64,000 nt of DNA from NCBI GenBank assembly GCA_028571685.1, contig CM053144.1, positions 94,394,171-94,458,170 on the forward strand, written 5' to 3'. Within the stretch, counting starts at the first letter, position 1; every line of letters begins with the position of its first letter. The position numbers and the translations under genes are program-made. This document shows, piece after piece, positions 46,298 through 57,050 of the stretch. The stretch comes from Heterohyrax brucei (Eukaryota; Chordata; Mammalia; Hyracoidea; Procaviidae). Under the pieces are notes generated by a model. It was not told the DNA's origin, ran no database searches, and saw only the letters and a program-made list of their open reading frames with translations.

Positions 46298-46404
46298 GTA
46301 AGCAAACATAAAATAAATAAATGCAACTGACTGATGGCTTTGAGACAACATTCAATATGAAATTACATAATGATATGAACCACAATGACTTCAGAAAGCT
46401 CCTA

Positions 46405-47250
46405 AAATGAAGAATCAAAAAATTTTCCAAAGGAAGAGAACTTTCTGGAATTATTTGAGATAGAATACAAAAGATTAAAATATATAACTCTTCAAGAGAT
46501 CAGACAAAATCAACAGAGCATCATGACAAATTCAACAGGCTACAAGAAACCATAGAAAGACAAGAAACAGAAATTCAGATTAATAATAAAATTACAGAAT
46601 TAGACAGTTCAGTGGAGAGTCAGAGGAGCAGAATTGAGGCAATAGAAGGCCAAGTTAATGAGACTGAAGCACTTGATGCCAACATATTTGAGGAAAAATC
46701 GGATAAAATAATTTTAAAAAATGAAGAAACTTTAAAAATTATGTGGGACTCTATCAAGAGAAATGATCTATAAGTGACTGGTATTGTCAGAACAGGGAGG
46801 ACTAACAGAAAATAGAGAAATGTTTAGATTTGTCAATAGGAAACTTTCTGATATCATGAAAACGAGACGTTATCTATCCAAGATGGTCATCAAACTCCAT
46901 ACAAGGTAGATCCCCCTTACCCCCTAAAAGACACCAAGGCATATTGTAATCAAATTTGCCAAAACAGTTTTAAAAGTGGCTGGAGGTAAACAAAAAATAA
47001 TCTACATAGGAGAATCAATAAGACTGAGCCGAAACTACTCAGCAGAAACCATGGAGACAAGGAGGTATATACAAAGCCTTGAAGGAAAAAAATTGCCAGC
47101 CAAGAATTACATATCCAGCAAAACTGTCTCTCAAATGTGATGGTGAAATTAAGACATTTTCAGAAAAACAGAAATGTAGGGAATTTGCAAAAACCAAGCC
47201 CAAATCACAAGAAATACTAAAAGGAGTCCTTTGGCTAGAAAATCAATAAT
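46405..47250 (+). pseudogene. L1 ORF1 pseudogene
   Basis: Coiled-coil-like 'cattgaaaaattcaacagg'-type sequence near 46520, RRM-type segment near 46750-46800 ('tgactggtattgtcagaaca'), and the C-terminal segment near 47130-47230 ('gatggtgaaattaagacat', 'aaatactaaaaggagtcc') align with the ORF1 at 29889. Frames are broken throughout. The protein would be the L1 RNA-binding chaperone. Confidence 0.65.
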
Positions 47251-47719
47251 GTCAGGTAATATCCCAAAACTAGAATGCAGAACAGAGGAACCAGGTATTA
47301 ACCTACATAGAGAAATCACGAAAAATGCATCAAAGGAAAAAGCGCCCCAAATAGGGAAACAGATATCGTTATGTAAACGATGACAACAGTATAACAAAAA
47401 GAGGGGCTAAAAAAGTGTCATCGATGTTCCATATGGAGAGCACGTCAAGACAATACAAAGAAATAGAAGTCTAAGTTACATTTAGAAAAATCAAGGCAAA
47501 TATTAAGGTAACCACAAAGGAAATAAATAATCCCACACAACAAAATAGAACAAAAATATTAAAAAAAAACAAGAAAAACATAATGTCTCAACAAATGAAA
47601 AAATCAAGAGCAATGAAAAAGATGAAGAGAAAACATAGACAAAAATAACTCAACACAAAAAATTAGGGAACAAAGAAACTGTCAAAAACACACAAAAAGG
47701 GCATCAAAATGACAGCATT

Positions 47720-48921
47720 AAACTCATGCCTACCAAAATTACACTGAATATAAATGAATTAAATACACCAATAAAGAGACAGAGTATCTAAATGGATTTA
47801 AAAAAAACTCGGTTTGTGTATATGCAACCTACAAGGGATGCACCTTAGACTAAAAGATACAAATAATCTAAAACTCAAAGGATGGAAAGACAACATTCAA
47901 CAAAAAGTAGGAGTGGCAATATTAATTTCTGATGAAATAGACTTTAAAATGTACCACATTGGATAAGGAAGGACACTATGATTAAAGTGTCTGTATGCAT
48001 ACCAGCAGACATAACCTTATTAAGTATTTATACACCAGTGATAGGGTTCTTAACTAACTAAATTCTAATGGCACTGAAAAGAGAAATAGACAGCTCACAA
48101 TAATAGTAAGAGCCTTCAATACACCACTTTCAGTGAAGGGCAGAATATGCAGAAAGAAGTTCAGTAAAGAAATGGAAGATCTAAATGTTACAATCAACCA
48201 ACTCGACCTCGTAGACATATATAGTACTCTGCAGTCGAGTATACCTTCTTTTACAACGCGTGAGGAACATTATCCAGAATAGACCACATATTAAGCTATA
48301 AAGCAAGCCTTAACAAAATCCAAAGCAGCAAAATATTACAAAGCATCTTTTTAGGCCATAAAGCCATACAAGTATAAATCAGTAATATAAAAGGCAAGGA
48401 AAAAAAAAATTAAACATATGGAAACTGAATAACACCTTGCTCAAAAACTACTGAGTTATGGAAGAAACCAAGGACAGAATAAAGACTCTCACAGACTCAG
48501 ATGAAAATTAAGACACATCCTACCTGATCTTTTGGGATACAGCAAAAGTAGTGTATAGAAGTCAATTTATTTCAATAAACTCACATATCCAGAAAGAAGA
48601 CAGGGTACAAATCAAAGCATTAAACCTACAATTCAAAGAAGTAGAAAGACAGAAGCAAAACATGTCCTAGAGAACCAGAAGAAAGAAAATAATAAACATT
48701 AGAAAAGAAGTAAATGCATCAGAGAATAGAAAAATAATTGAAAGAATTAACAAGACCAAAAGCTGTTTCTTTGAAAAGATCAACAAAGTCAATAAACCAC
48801 TGGCCAAACTGGCAGAAGAAAAACAGGAGTGGAAACAACCTGAGTAAGAATGGAGAAGGGCAATATCACAATAGACCCAACTGAAATTAAAAAAAAAAAA
48901 AATCATAACTGAATACTATGA
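47720..48921 (+). pseudogene. L1 ORF2 endonuclease and pre-RT pseudogene
   Basis: L1 ORF2's N-terminal APE-like endonuclease nicks target DNA. Fragments of it are visible: 'gtaggagtggcaatattaat' (about 47910), 'taatagtaagagccttcaat' (about 48101), 'caaccaactcgacctcgtag' (about 48196), 'agaatagaccacatattaag', and 'acatatggaaactgaataac'. The pre-RT segment follows at 48640-48900. Numerous stops; no RT follows. Confidence 0.65.
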
Positions 48922-48959
48922 ATGCCATTGAATACTGTGAATACTGCTGAATACTATTC

Positions 48960-49245
48960 TTAAATATGGCAAGTTCCTTCCTGCTTCATGCTGTTCCCTC
49001 AGTCTAGAAACCTCTTTCATATGATCTTCACATGGCACATCCTTCTTATCATTTAGAACTTGGCTTTAGTATCATATTTACAGAGAGGACTTGATGGCCG
49101 CCTTACTTAATGCTTTCACCCTCGCTTCTGCCTCCCTGGCAATAATTTTCAAGCTCCTTTCTCAGTCCACTTTTCTTCATAGCACTTAGCAATTTCTGAA
49201 GATTTTTAAATCTGTTTATAATTTGAACCTGACGTAGCAGAGCTA
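48960..49245 (+). mobile_element. L2 3'-end relic
   Basis: 'catgctgttccctcagtcta', 'tttacagagaggacttgatg', 'cttttcttcatagcacttag' and 'tctgtttataatttg' are in the order of the L2 3' region. Confidence 0.65.
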
Positions 49246-49296
49246 TCTTTTACTACTGTATTTTTAAAGATGATGACTGGTACATGCGTGCGCACA

Positions 49297-49321
49297 CTAA
49301 CACACACACACACACACACAC
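49297..49321. repeat. (CA)n microsatellite
   Basis: Uninterrupted 'cacacacacacacacacaca' block. Confidence 0.95.
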
Positions 49322-49344
49322 AATTGTTAGATATCATCTTAGGG

Positions 49345-49757
49345 TAGGTTCTCTAGGGAAACAAAACCAGTAGTGCATATAAATAGGTATGGAAAACATT
49401 GGTGGGTGAGACTGCAACTTGCTGATTCATGTAGCACCAGGATCAGTAGTTCAGAGAACAGGACTCTTATTTGCAGACTTTCAGGGTCAGTGAATCCCAG
49501 GAGCTGCTAATTTGAGTCCCATGAACCAGAAGTGAGAAGACAATGGAGCAGCATCTGCTAGATCTGCATCAAGCCAAAACCCTGGCAAAGTGAGCAGACA
49601 GGAAGTAGGCCGCAGAAGGCAGAGAGATGAAGGTGGCGCCCTTTTATGTGTTTTTGATGCTCTCAGTCTAGAGGGTATTTGATGCCCTTTATACCCCTGC
49701 CACTTTATACCGCAGCTAAAGTATTGAGAATCATAGTCCAGCCAAGGTGACATGCAG
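49345..49757 (-). mobile_element. ERV-L LTR (MLT2-like), minus strand
   Basis: 'ggtaggttctctagggaaac', 'aaaaccagtagtgc', a central purine-rich part and the terminal 'ccagccaaggtgaca' resemble an antisense MLT2-type LTR. It lies downstream of the minus-strand pol remnant at 50035-50720, the position expected for the 3' LTR of the same provirus. Confidence 0.6.
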
Positions 49758-50034
49758 TCTGAACCTTTACAGTCCATCCTTTGTTAACTTGGCATCTGTA
49801 CGCATCTCCCCATACCATCCATAATTGTGAATAAACACAATTACAAAATTATACTTACATCTAACATGATATGACCACATGTAGAACTGACAATGCATTA
49901 ACCCCATGAACATCTTATATTCTATAGGTAAATAAAACAAACAATATTTGATAGACACATACAAATCTACAATTACAATTCTCGTTTCTGCAACTGGTCA
50001 TGTGGCCATAAGTGGTATTTAGAACTACCTTCTT
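49758..50034 (-). other. Interval between pol remnant and 3' LTR
   Basis: About 280 bp lie between the dUTPase remnant and LTR. No envelope-like frame is visible, consistent with an ERV-L provirus without env. Confidence 0.5.
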
Positions 50035-50720
50035 CTACAATCTATTGTGTATTCTCTTGTCCTCAGCAAGTACCTCAGCTGATTGTGGTTCCTTGCCTGG
50101 TGGGATGTTGCAAACCTTCATTCCTGAAGGGTTTGGGCTATTGGTAGCCACGTTGGAATTGGGTTGCTGTAGTTTTACATTGACTTTGATCATGGGACAT
50201 GGTAGTACTAAGAGACATTCTAAGGGATCCCCTGCATTCCAGAGATACTCGTCTTTACCTCCATTATGTAATGTCAATCTAATTTTTTCTTGGTAGTCAG
50301 GATCAATCACACCAGTCAGTGTGGTAACTCCCTTCTTTGTCTATTGATCCAGAGGCATAAAGAGACCAAAGTGGCCTGGTGGCATTTTTAACTTCCAGTT
50401 CAGTGGAATCAATGATGTGTCTCCAGGTGGCCGCATTCCTGTCTTTGGAATTAAGACATTTAGACCTGTGGAGCTTAAGGTTGTGGGCACAGAAAGCAAA
50501 TATCTGGCCAGTGGGTCACTAGGGGTAATAGTGAGTGTTGCAATCCCCATTCCCACCCCTTGATTCCTGGACCCATGGGAGAAATAGCACCATGTATTGG
50601 ATGCTGGTTGAGAGCATATAGAGCCTCCTTGAAAACATTTCCCCAACCCTGCAGAGTATTGCCACCTAGCTGGTGCCATAAATGTGTCTTTAGGAGGTTA
50701 TTCCATCCTTCTGTTAAGCC
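50035..50720 (-). pseudogene. ERV-L pol 3' remnant: integrase end and dUTPase
   Basis: ERV-L elements carry a dUTPase after integrase in pol. Minus-strand reading gives an integrase-end fragment ('AGLTEGWNNLLK' near 50685-50720, continuing 'HPIHGAI'-like) and a dUTPase split over two frames. The part at 50341-50679 includes 'TGMRPPGDTSLIPLNWKL' and 'PGHFGLFMPLDQ'; the part at 50035-50310 includes 'MIDPDYQEKIRLTLHNGG', the nucleotide-binding 'IDPDY' box, and 'GDPLECLLVLPC'. A TAG just after 'LDQ' and a frame change at about 50310-50340 break it. It is an old, inactive fossil. No gag or env is nearby. Confidence 0.8.
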
Positions 50721-50726
50721 AGCTGC

Positions 50727-51075
50727 TTAAAAGTGTTGAATATCTCCTTGCTGAATACCACTGTGGTCACCTTTGAAGTACTTCTCTTGGAAAGCTATGT
50801 ACGGATGCCAGCACCTAGCCCCCCCTTTAAAGCAATTTTGAAACTCTTTTTCGGGAACAGCGAGCAGAGCTGTTGTCGTCGTATACTTGATGTCCTGTAT
50901 CTCATCAACATGTCTTTCTTCCAATATTTCCTTTATGTTTGGGTAAAGAAAAAGTCACTGGGGACCAGAACAAGTGAGGAAGGGGGCTGTTTCAATATAG
51001 TTATTAGTTTGCTGGCTAAAACTCCCTCACAGACAACTGTACAATTAAGTTTGTGAACTTGTCACCTTGCCGCCA
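50727..51075 (-). pseudogene. Mariner-like transposase remnant, minus strand
   Basis: Minus-strand frames give 'KFTNLIVQLSVREFLASK' (about 51035-50982), 'VPSDFF' (about 50945), then 'EFQNCFKGG' and 'EKYFKGDHSGIQQ' near 50740-50850. These are the C-terminal blocks of Tc1/mariner transposases, after the catalytic core. Several frame changes and the loss of the upstream half make it dead. It abuts the ERV-L remnant. Confidence 0.7.
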
Positions 51076-51091
51076 TGTGCAACAGCCATTC

Positions 51092-51212
51092 TAGAAAGAG
51101 TTCCAGAATTGCTTTGAAGGGCGGACCAGGCATGGACTCATGGACAGCTTCCCAAGGGAAATACTTCAAAAGTGACTGCGGTGATATTCAGCAGTGAGGT
51201 ATGTAGCACTTA
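51092..51212 (+). mobile_element. Mariner-like transposase C-terminal fragment, plus strand
   Basis: Plus-strand 'FQNCFEG' (51102) and, after a frame change, 'ASQGKYFKSDCGDIQQ' then TGA at 51195-51197. Same terminal block as the minus-strand fragment, in opposite orientation. Confidence 0.7.
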
Positions 51213-51267
51213 AAACAACTAAGTTCATGGACTTAATTGTTGGACCTCGTATAGTATTAGATAATAC

Positions 51268-51303
51268 AAAGTGTGTGTGTGAGTGTGTGTGTGTGTGTGT
51301 GTA
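51268..51303. repeat. (TG)n microsatellite
   Basis: 'gtgtgtgtgagtgtgtgtgt' and continuation. Confidence 0.95.
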
Positions 51304-51475
51304 TGCAGTCATACATATAATGGCAAAATTAGAGATACCTTAAGTGTCCAACAAAGGAAATTAGTTAAATACATTGTGATATCCTCACACAAATGAAAGC
51401 ATTCATTCCACCCAGTTTTGTTTATTAGATTCATAATAATCTGTCCCTCATAGGCTAGAAAATTAAAAACTCAAA

Positions 51476-51628
51476 TGAACCTCAGTTCCAGCGAATTAAT
51501 TCCAGTTCATAGCAACTCTACAGGACAGAGTGGAGCTGCCCCATAGGATTTCCAAAGAGCGGCTGGTGGATTTACATCCCTGAAATTTTGGTTAGCTGCT
51601 GACCTCTTAACAATGCATCACTGCAACA
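51476..51628 (-). mobile_element. AfroSINE copy, minus strand
   Basis: 'gttccagcgaattaattcca', 'agttcatagcaactctacag', 'gagcggctggtggatttaca', 'ttggttagctgctgacctct'. Confidence 0.85.
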
Positions 51629-51642
51629 TAAGGTTAGCCAAA

Positions 51643-51806
51643 GCTAAAACCAAACCCACTGCCACTGAGTCAATTCCGACTCATAGCAACCCAAAGGTCA
51701 GCACAGAACTTACCCATAAAGTTTCCAAGGAGTGCCTGCTGGATTTTGACTGCCAGCATTTTGGTTAGCAGCCATAGCACATAACCACTAGGCAACCAGG
51801 GGTTCC
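51643..51806 (-). mobile_element. AfroSINE copy, minus strand
   Basis: 'aaaaccaaacccactgccac', 'tcaattccgactcatagcaa', 'tggttagcagccatagcaca', 'aaccaggggttcc'. Full length and well preserved. Confidence 0.92.
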
Positions 51807-52349
51807 AGTATAAGACTGGGCACATGATATTCAAATGTCTAGCCAAGGGGTAGATATTTGACTTAAACAAGACCAGTAGAAGTTTTCACTGAAATTTAAA
51901 TATTTACAGATTGATAGAAACGAAGAATGTAATCGGTTGTAGTTTATCCGTTTTGTTGCTAATGCCTATGTAAAACTTTGAAATTCCTACTAATAAGATT
52001 GGACAGAGCTGTCTGGTTCTGGCCATGGTCCCACTGAGGCATACTGTACTGCCTTTCTGGTTGTAAAAATATTTAATTATTTCTGTACTACTGGTTTGTA
52101 AATAGCTTTTGCCCCATGAGTGTCCCTCACTGCTCCAGCCAATCCAGCCCCTTCCCCAGAGCCCCCTGGATGGCCTAACCATCTAGCAAATTTCAGGCAA
52201 TGCCTAGCCCATGGCTGGCATTTGTCCTGAATGATAGAGTATTCCATGCCATTTGGATATTTTATTGGTTTGAAAATTACCCCTGCTTCCTGTCCTTACC
52301 AGGTCCCTTTGGTCTTCTACGCTAACTCAGATTTGGCTTTTGATTTCAG
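51807..52349. other. Unassigned interval
   Basis: Possibly an old DNA-transposon or LTR relic ('ggtagatatttgacttaaac', 'gtccctcactgctccagcca'); the family is not established. Confidence 0.4.
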
Positions 52350-52487
52350 ATCCACGTAGCGGTTAAATGCTACAGCTGCTAACCAAAAGGTTGGGAGTTC
52401 AAATCTGCCGAAACTCTGTCAGGCAGTTCTACTCTGTCCTGTAAGGTCGCTGTGAGGCAGAATCGACTCGATGGCAATGGGCTTTTA
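52350..52487 (+). mobile_element. AfroSINE copy
   Basis: 'cacgtagcggttaaatgcta', 'gctgctaaccaaaaggttgg', 'taaggtcgctgtgaggcaga', 'atcgactcgatggcaatggg'. A short internal deletion removes part of the middle. Confidence 0.9.
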
Positions 52488-52533
52488 AAAGTCAGTATTT
52501 AGTGTGATGGGTTTTTAAAAGTCAGTATTTAGT
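52478..52533 (+). repeat. Tandem duplication across a SINE tail
   Basis: 'ggg(c/t)ttttaaaagtcagtattt' followed by 'agt' occurs at 52479-52503 and 52509-52533, with one substitution. The unit contains SINE tail plus flank. Confidence 0.9.
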
Positions 52534-52859
52534 ATAAGGCTTGCTTTCAAATAAATTATTTTTGAAAACATAGAAAAATTCTTAACATTAAGTAAAAAAA
52601 TAAGTACATAGAAGTATATAAAGCATGGACTTGTTTAAAATGTTTTTTGAAATACTGGTGTTTATAATCTTGCATACTGAAATACATACATAAGATATAT
52701 GTAAAACAACAAAATCTTACAATGGTCATCTTTTTATATCAGTATTTATGTAAGATATTTATGTCTTCATGATTTTTACCATTTTCAAAAATTTCTGTAT
52801 TAGTATGCATAACTCTAAAATTACAAATATATCACTTTAGTTAGAATGGATTATCACTT

Positions 52860-53060
52860 CATCAAGGCATTTCCCTGTGTTAGGTAGTGTGTTACAGGTG
52901 AATTTACATACTGTCATTATCATATGTCACAGATACTTTCATTTGCTTTTTACAGATTAGAGATAAATAACTTGCTTAAGCTCACTAATTATAAACAGTA
53001 GACTAACTGAAAGCCAGGTGCGCTAAAACCGCTGCTCTTTCTGTTAAACCATAGTACATT
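52860..53060 (-). mobile_element. MIR copy, minus strand
   Basis: 'ttttacagattagagataaa', 'taacttgcttaagctcacta', 'aagccaggtgcgctaaaacc', 'tgctctttctgttaaaccat'. Confidence 0.75.
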
Positions 53061-53199
53061 CCGTGAGTGAAGGGTCTTGAATAACAGCTGCAAATTACTC
53101 TCTGATAATATTTTAATTGTATGTGCTGATCTTCCCTACCTCATGTATCTATTCTACACTTATTAATTTCAAAATATGTGAATTTTGGTGCTACCAGCT

Positions 53200-53520
53200 G
53201 CCTGACAGTTTGTTGTGCTGTGGTGTGGTGTGTGTTGCCGTGATGCTGGAAGATACTCGTGTGCCACCAGTGTTTCAAATATCAGCAGGGTCACTCATGG
53301 TGGAGAGGTTTCAGAAGTATTTTCCAGACTAAGACAAGATGGGAAGAAAGGCCTGGTCATCTGCTTCCAAAAATCGACCTGTGAAAACTGTGTGAATCAC
53401 AACTGTTTGATCCAGTGACTGTGTAGATGGTGCAGAACAAATACACATCTCCTGTTGTGCACAGAGACCCAGAAGCTTGAGTCACCTTGACAGCAGCTGA
53501 CAGCCGCAGTTCTTGGTGGC
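53200..53520 (+). mobile_element. BovB/RTE-related 3' segment
   Basis: 'gtgttgccgtgatgctggaa', 'tttcaaatatcagcagggtc', 'gaggtttcagaagtattttc', 'cagactaagacaagatggga', 'gacagcagctgacagc'. The order matches an RTE-derived afrotherian repeat I recognise only generally; no RT lies upstream. Confidence 0.55.
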
Positions 53521-54602
53521 TATGTTGATAAACAGATGGGATGCCAAATTATGTGATTATGCTGAGAAAATAAATTATGTGGTCACTCAGATTTTAGTGG
53601 TTTCACTTCTTCTGAATGTATACAGGCAGTCAGCTCTTAGTGGCCTTTACTGTGTTACTGGACTGTGTTTGGGAACACTTTCTACTTAGGGGCGTGATAC
53701 TCAGATGCATTTGCTTTTCAAATGAAAAGATTGGGAAAAATGGTTATACTATCCATAGATAATGTTTTTAGCTAGGTCTCAGAAGAGTGCTTTGAAAAAT
53801 ACCACATTTCTAAAAAGTTCTGGAAAAAGTTCTTGCTTCAACATGCTGAGTTAGGGTTTATAAATCAGAGGACAAAAAGTGTTTATATTCAACAGCCAAA
53901 CCTCCCAGTGACCCATAGCTCGCCCTGAAACAGAGTGGCACATTTAACACAGGAAGATGTGCTTCTTTGGATGCCTGGCTCCCCATCAACAAATGTTAAT
54001 GAGGAGGATGTTCGAGGCAGAGCAATGAGTGTAAGTAAGGGGCGTGGAAACAGGTAAGAAAAGCTGTATATTATAACATGGATTGGAGTTCTCTATTTGG
54101 ATACTGAAATCTTCACAATGACTGATTGTTAGAAGGGTGAGCACAGGTCTTTGTTTACTGGTGTTTGCCTCAATTCATTAACGTGTGCTTGTGGTCAGTA
54201 TGAGTGTGTGAATCCAGATAAGCACGGAGAATGTGAATAGCATTCTAAAATGTGAAGCTATGATATTAAATGACAGTTTCAAAAAGACACTCTGTGTATA
54301 GAAGAGTTGGTATATGTATCAGCAAAATAAACTTCCTAATTTAAGAGTAACCCAAAAAATCCATGTAGGCATTGTACATATCAAAGTAATTTACCAACAA
54401 GATTATGCACATTGATAAATAGCTTACTTTTTATGAGTAAATCATGTAAAAACACTATTTGATTATATGTCAGGCATTGTGAGTGCCAGTTATAGACTGA
54501 GAAAGAAAATAAATATGGTCCTTGTTTTGAGCTTAGAGTCTTATAAGTTACAGACGATGGTAAGTACTATGAAGAACACAATGTGGAGGGCTATAAAATA
54601 AT
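53521..54602. other. Unassigned stretch; ancient-repeat trace near 54460
   Basis: 'tatgtcaggcattgtgagtg' and 'tggtccttgttttgagctta' (about 54470-54545) belong to a very old mammalian dispersed repeat. Otherwise nothing was recognised. Confidence 0.45.
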
Positions 54603-54768
54603 TGTGGAGATTCTGCTGGTACAGTGGTTAAGAGCTTGGCTTCAAACCAAAGGTCAGCAGTTCAATCCACCAGCCACTCCTTGGAAACCCTATAGAGACG
54701 TCCTAGTATGTCCTGGAGGGTCACGATGAGTCAGAATTGAGTCGATGGCAACAGTTAGGTAGGTAGGT
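54603..54768 (+). mobile_element. AfroSINE copy
   Basis: 'tgctggtacagtggttaaga', 'accaaaggtcagcagttcaa', 'agggtcacgatgagtcagaa', 'gtcgatggcaacag'. Confidence 0.92.
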
Positions 54769-55599
54769 ACCTGATAGGGTTAGTAGAGACGCCGTTCTAA
54801 CACAGTGGCATTTCGTCTAAGACCTGTGAGGCAAAGAGGCACGAAAACTAGAGGATGTGTGTTTTAAGCAAAGTGACTCGTGAAAGTCTTTTATCCCAGA
54901 TATTGTTAGAGTATCTGCTTTGTCTTCTTTACCAAATATTTTGTGCATGAAGCTTAAAGAGATATAAAGATGTACCAGACTCGTTTTCTGTACTCAAGGA
55001 GTTTAGGCGCCAATGGCAGAATTGAAAGTTTCAAGTTCGCAGTGGTGGCTGGAGTCACTTCTACACCTTTGTGAGAAGTGCTTGTTATATACTCAGGTAT
55101 TATATGTGTTGGTTGTTAAACAGCTAATAGCTTGAAATCAGTCATTGTGAGACTATTTACACCACGACAATTGACGATCACTAGAAATCGAGAGCTTTTT
55201 TTACCCAAAGAGTTTGTGGTTAAATATTTACCAGCACACCCACTGTTGATGGGTAAAAATGACAAAGAAATAGCTCATGGATTTTAGACTTTTTGTATCC
55301 TACCACAAGCTTTCTCAACCGGGTGCAGCTGAGAATAAAGAGTGAGGGAAGAGTTATGCTGCATATATTATGTATCTGTGTTATCATGACATATATCAAT
55401 TTTGATACTGCAGAGTATTTTCAATAGCATGTAACATTGGAAACTTGATAAGATCACAGACAATATGGATCTCATTTTTCACTCTGTCCTCAGTGTCTGC
55501 CATTCATATACCTGTTGTTCATCATGTTTGCTCTTGCTGGAATGTTCTCCCTGTTATCAATCTCCATTTCTCAAATTCTTGCTGTCTTTTTACAAGTGT
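54769..55599. other. Unassigned stretch
   Basis: A trace of an old dispersed repeat near 54945-55030 ('tctgtactcaaggagtttag'). No exon was seen. Confidence 0.45.
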
Positions 55600-56036
55600 G
55601 GTATGACATCTCTCATCTTAAAAGAAAAACTGTTCGCTGGCCTCTCTTTCAGTAGCTTCGTTTTTCATTTCGTGTTCTCAAGAGAGTGATTTACTCTTGC
55701 CCCAGAAGTTCTTATTTCATATTCACCCTTGAATCAATTTCAGATAGGCTTATGTCTCTATCACTAATGCTAAACTGTTTCTGTGAAGAGTACCAATCTG
55801 AAAGGGTAGCTTTGGGTCCCATCTTCCTCAGTCGTTCACGAACATTTGACACAGCTGATCACTCATCCTTGAATTGCTTCCTGAGTAAGGCACAGTCCCC
55901 GTTCTCCTCCCACCTCACCGCCATTCCTCAGCCTTCGTGACTGTATATGTATTCTCTTCCTAGTTTCTAAATACAGGAGTTCCTCAGGGCTCCACTCTGT
56001 GAAAAGTGTTCTTCTCATTTAACACTGCTGGTATTT

Positions 56037-56207
56037 GTGGGGAGCTGGTGGGGCAGTGGTTAAGAGCTATGGCATCCTATGCTGCTAACCAAAAGGTCTG
56101 CTGTTAGAATCCACCAGCTACTCCTTGAAACTGTATGAAGTTGTTCTACTCTGACATGTAAGGTCACTATAGGTCAGAATCAACTCCATGGCAATATGTT
56201 TGTATTG
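56037..56207 (+). mobile_element. AfroSINE copy in L2
   Basis: 'gctggtggggcagtggttaa', 'tgctgctaaccaaaaggtct', 'taaggtcactataggtcaga', 'aactccatggcaata'. Confidence 0.9.
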
Positions 56208-56305
56208 TTTGGGTATCTGTGTATTGATGACTTTCAAATATTTATTTCCATCCTGCTCTATCTTTTGAGCTCCAGGCCCTTACCATAGTCTTTTTTTTTT
56301 TTAAA

Positions 56306-56508
56306 AAAAAGACAGTTGCTGTCTAGTTGATTCTGACTCATAACAACCCAGTGTGTTGCAGAGGAGAACTCTACTCCATTGAGTCTTCAATAGCTTATGC
56401 TTTGGAAGTAGACTGTTGGCCTTTTTCTGAGGCAGCTTTCTTGGTGGATTTGAATCACCAACCATTCAGTTAGTAGCCATCCATTTGTGCTACCCAGGGA
56501 CTCCATAG
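56306..56508 (-). mobile_element. AfroSINE, long variant, minus strand, in L2
   Basis: 'gctgtctagttgattctgac', 'tcataacaacccagtgtgtt', 'ttttctgaggcagctttctt', 'tttgtgctacccagggactc'. Confidence 0.88.
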
Positions 56509-57050
56509 CACCTCTTCCATAATCTAGTCTATACCTAGTTCTGCAACACAGTATCCCTCCACTATCCCCCTGACCACACTCAGTCCTATAGGACAGCTTC
56601 TTCTTTGTTGTTGTTTCAGGAATCAAAACTTGGTCTTTTCTTTCATTTGAGTTTCCTTCTTCCTGGAACACTTGAGCTCTACTTCTTGCATGGCTTGAAG
56701 GTAATACTTCATTCAGCTCTCTGCTTAAATGTCATCTCTCTAGCTACCTCATCTAAAAATGGCACCACGATCTTCTTATTTTTCTTCATGCTATTTTATA
56801 ACATACATGCAAAACACTACTTAGTATAACACGTCACTATATTTTCTAAAATATATGTCAACACAATATTATGCTCTATGTAGCACTATTAAAGTGGAAG
56901 AAAGCATAATGCCATGTATGCTGTGGTTTGGTATGATGTAAGGATATGATATGATTCATTAGAATTATGGCCCCTGGGTGCAGGAAAGCTGCCTTCTGTA
57001 GCTGTATTATCTATGTGCCTGGCACATAGTAAGAAAATGTTCTTTGAATG

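Larger units (their letters stand above)
44810..48921 (+). mobile_element. L1 with 5' UTR, ORF1 and endonuclease; LTR-interrupted, 3' end lost
   Basis: Begins 'atgatgggctggtaagatgc', an L1 5' UTR start, has a 0.9-kb leader with an A-run (45361-45382), is interrupted by the LTR at 45738-46297, then gives ORF1 (about 46405-47250), an inter-ORF segment and the ORF2 endonuclease through the pre-RT region. It ends at about 48921 after 'tcataactgaatactatgaa'; RT, C-terminus and 3' UTR are absent. It retains exactly the part missing from the L1 at 29880-34160. Confidence 0.8.
55600..57050 (+). mobile_element. L2 LINE relic with two SINE insertions
   Basis: Segments in L2 order: 'catttgacacagctgatcac' (about 55844), 'caggagttcctcagggctcc' (55974), 'tgatgactttcaaatattta' (56225), the 3' part 'ctctgcttaaatgtcatctc' (56721), and 'gtgcctggcacatagtaaga' with 'tgttctttgaatg' (57010-57050). 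Broken by SINEs at 56037 and 56306. All frames are lost. Confidence 0.7.

Noticed and set aside
49297..49321. CRISPR-like or other prokaryotic repeat arrays
   Set aside because: Tandem repeats here are simple microsatellites, and all other content is mammalian retroelements.
50727..50924. 65-codon minus-strand ORF as an independent gene
   Set aside because: It is a fragment of a mariner transposase with degraded upstream part.
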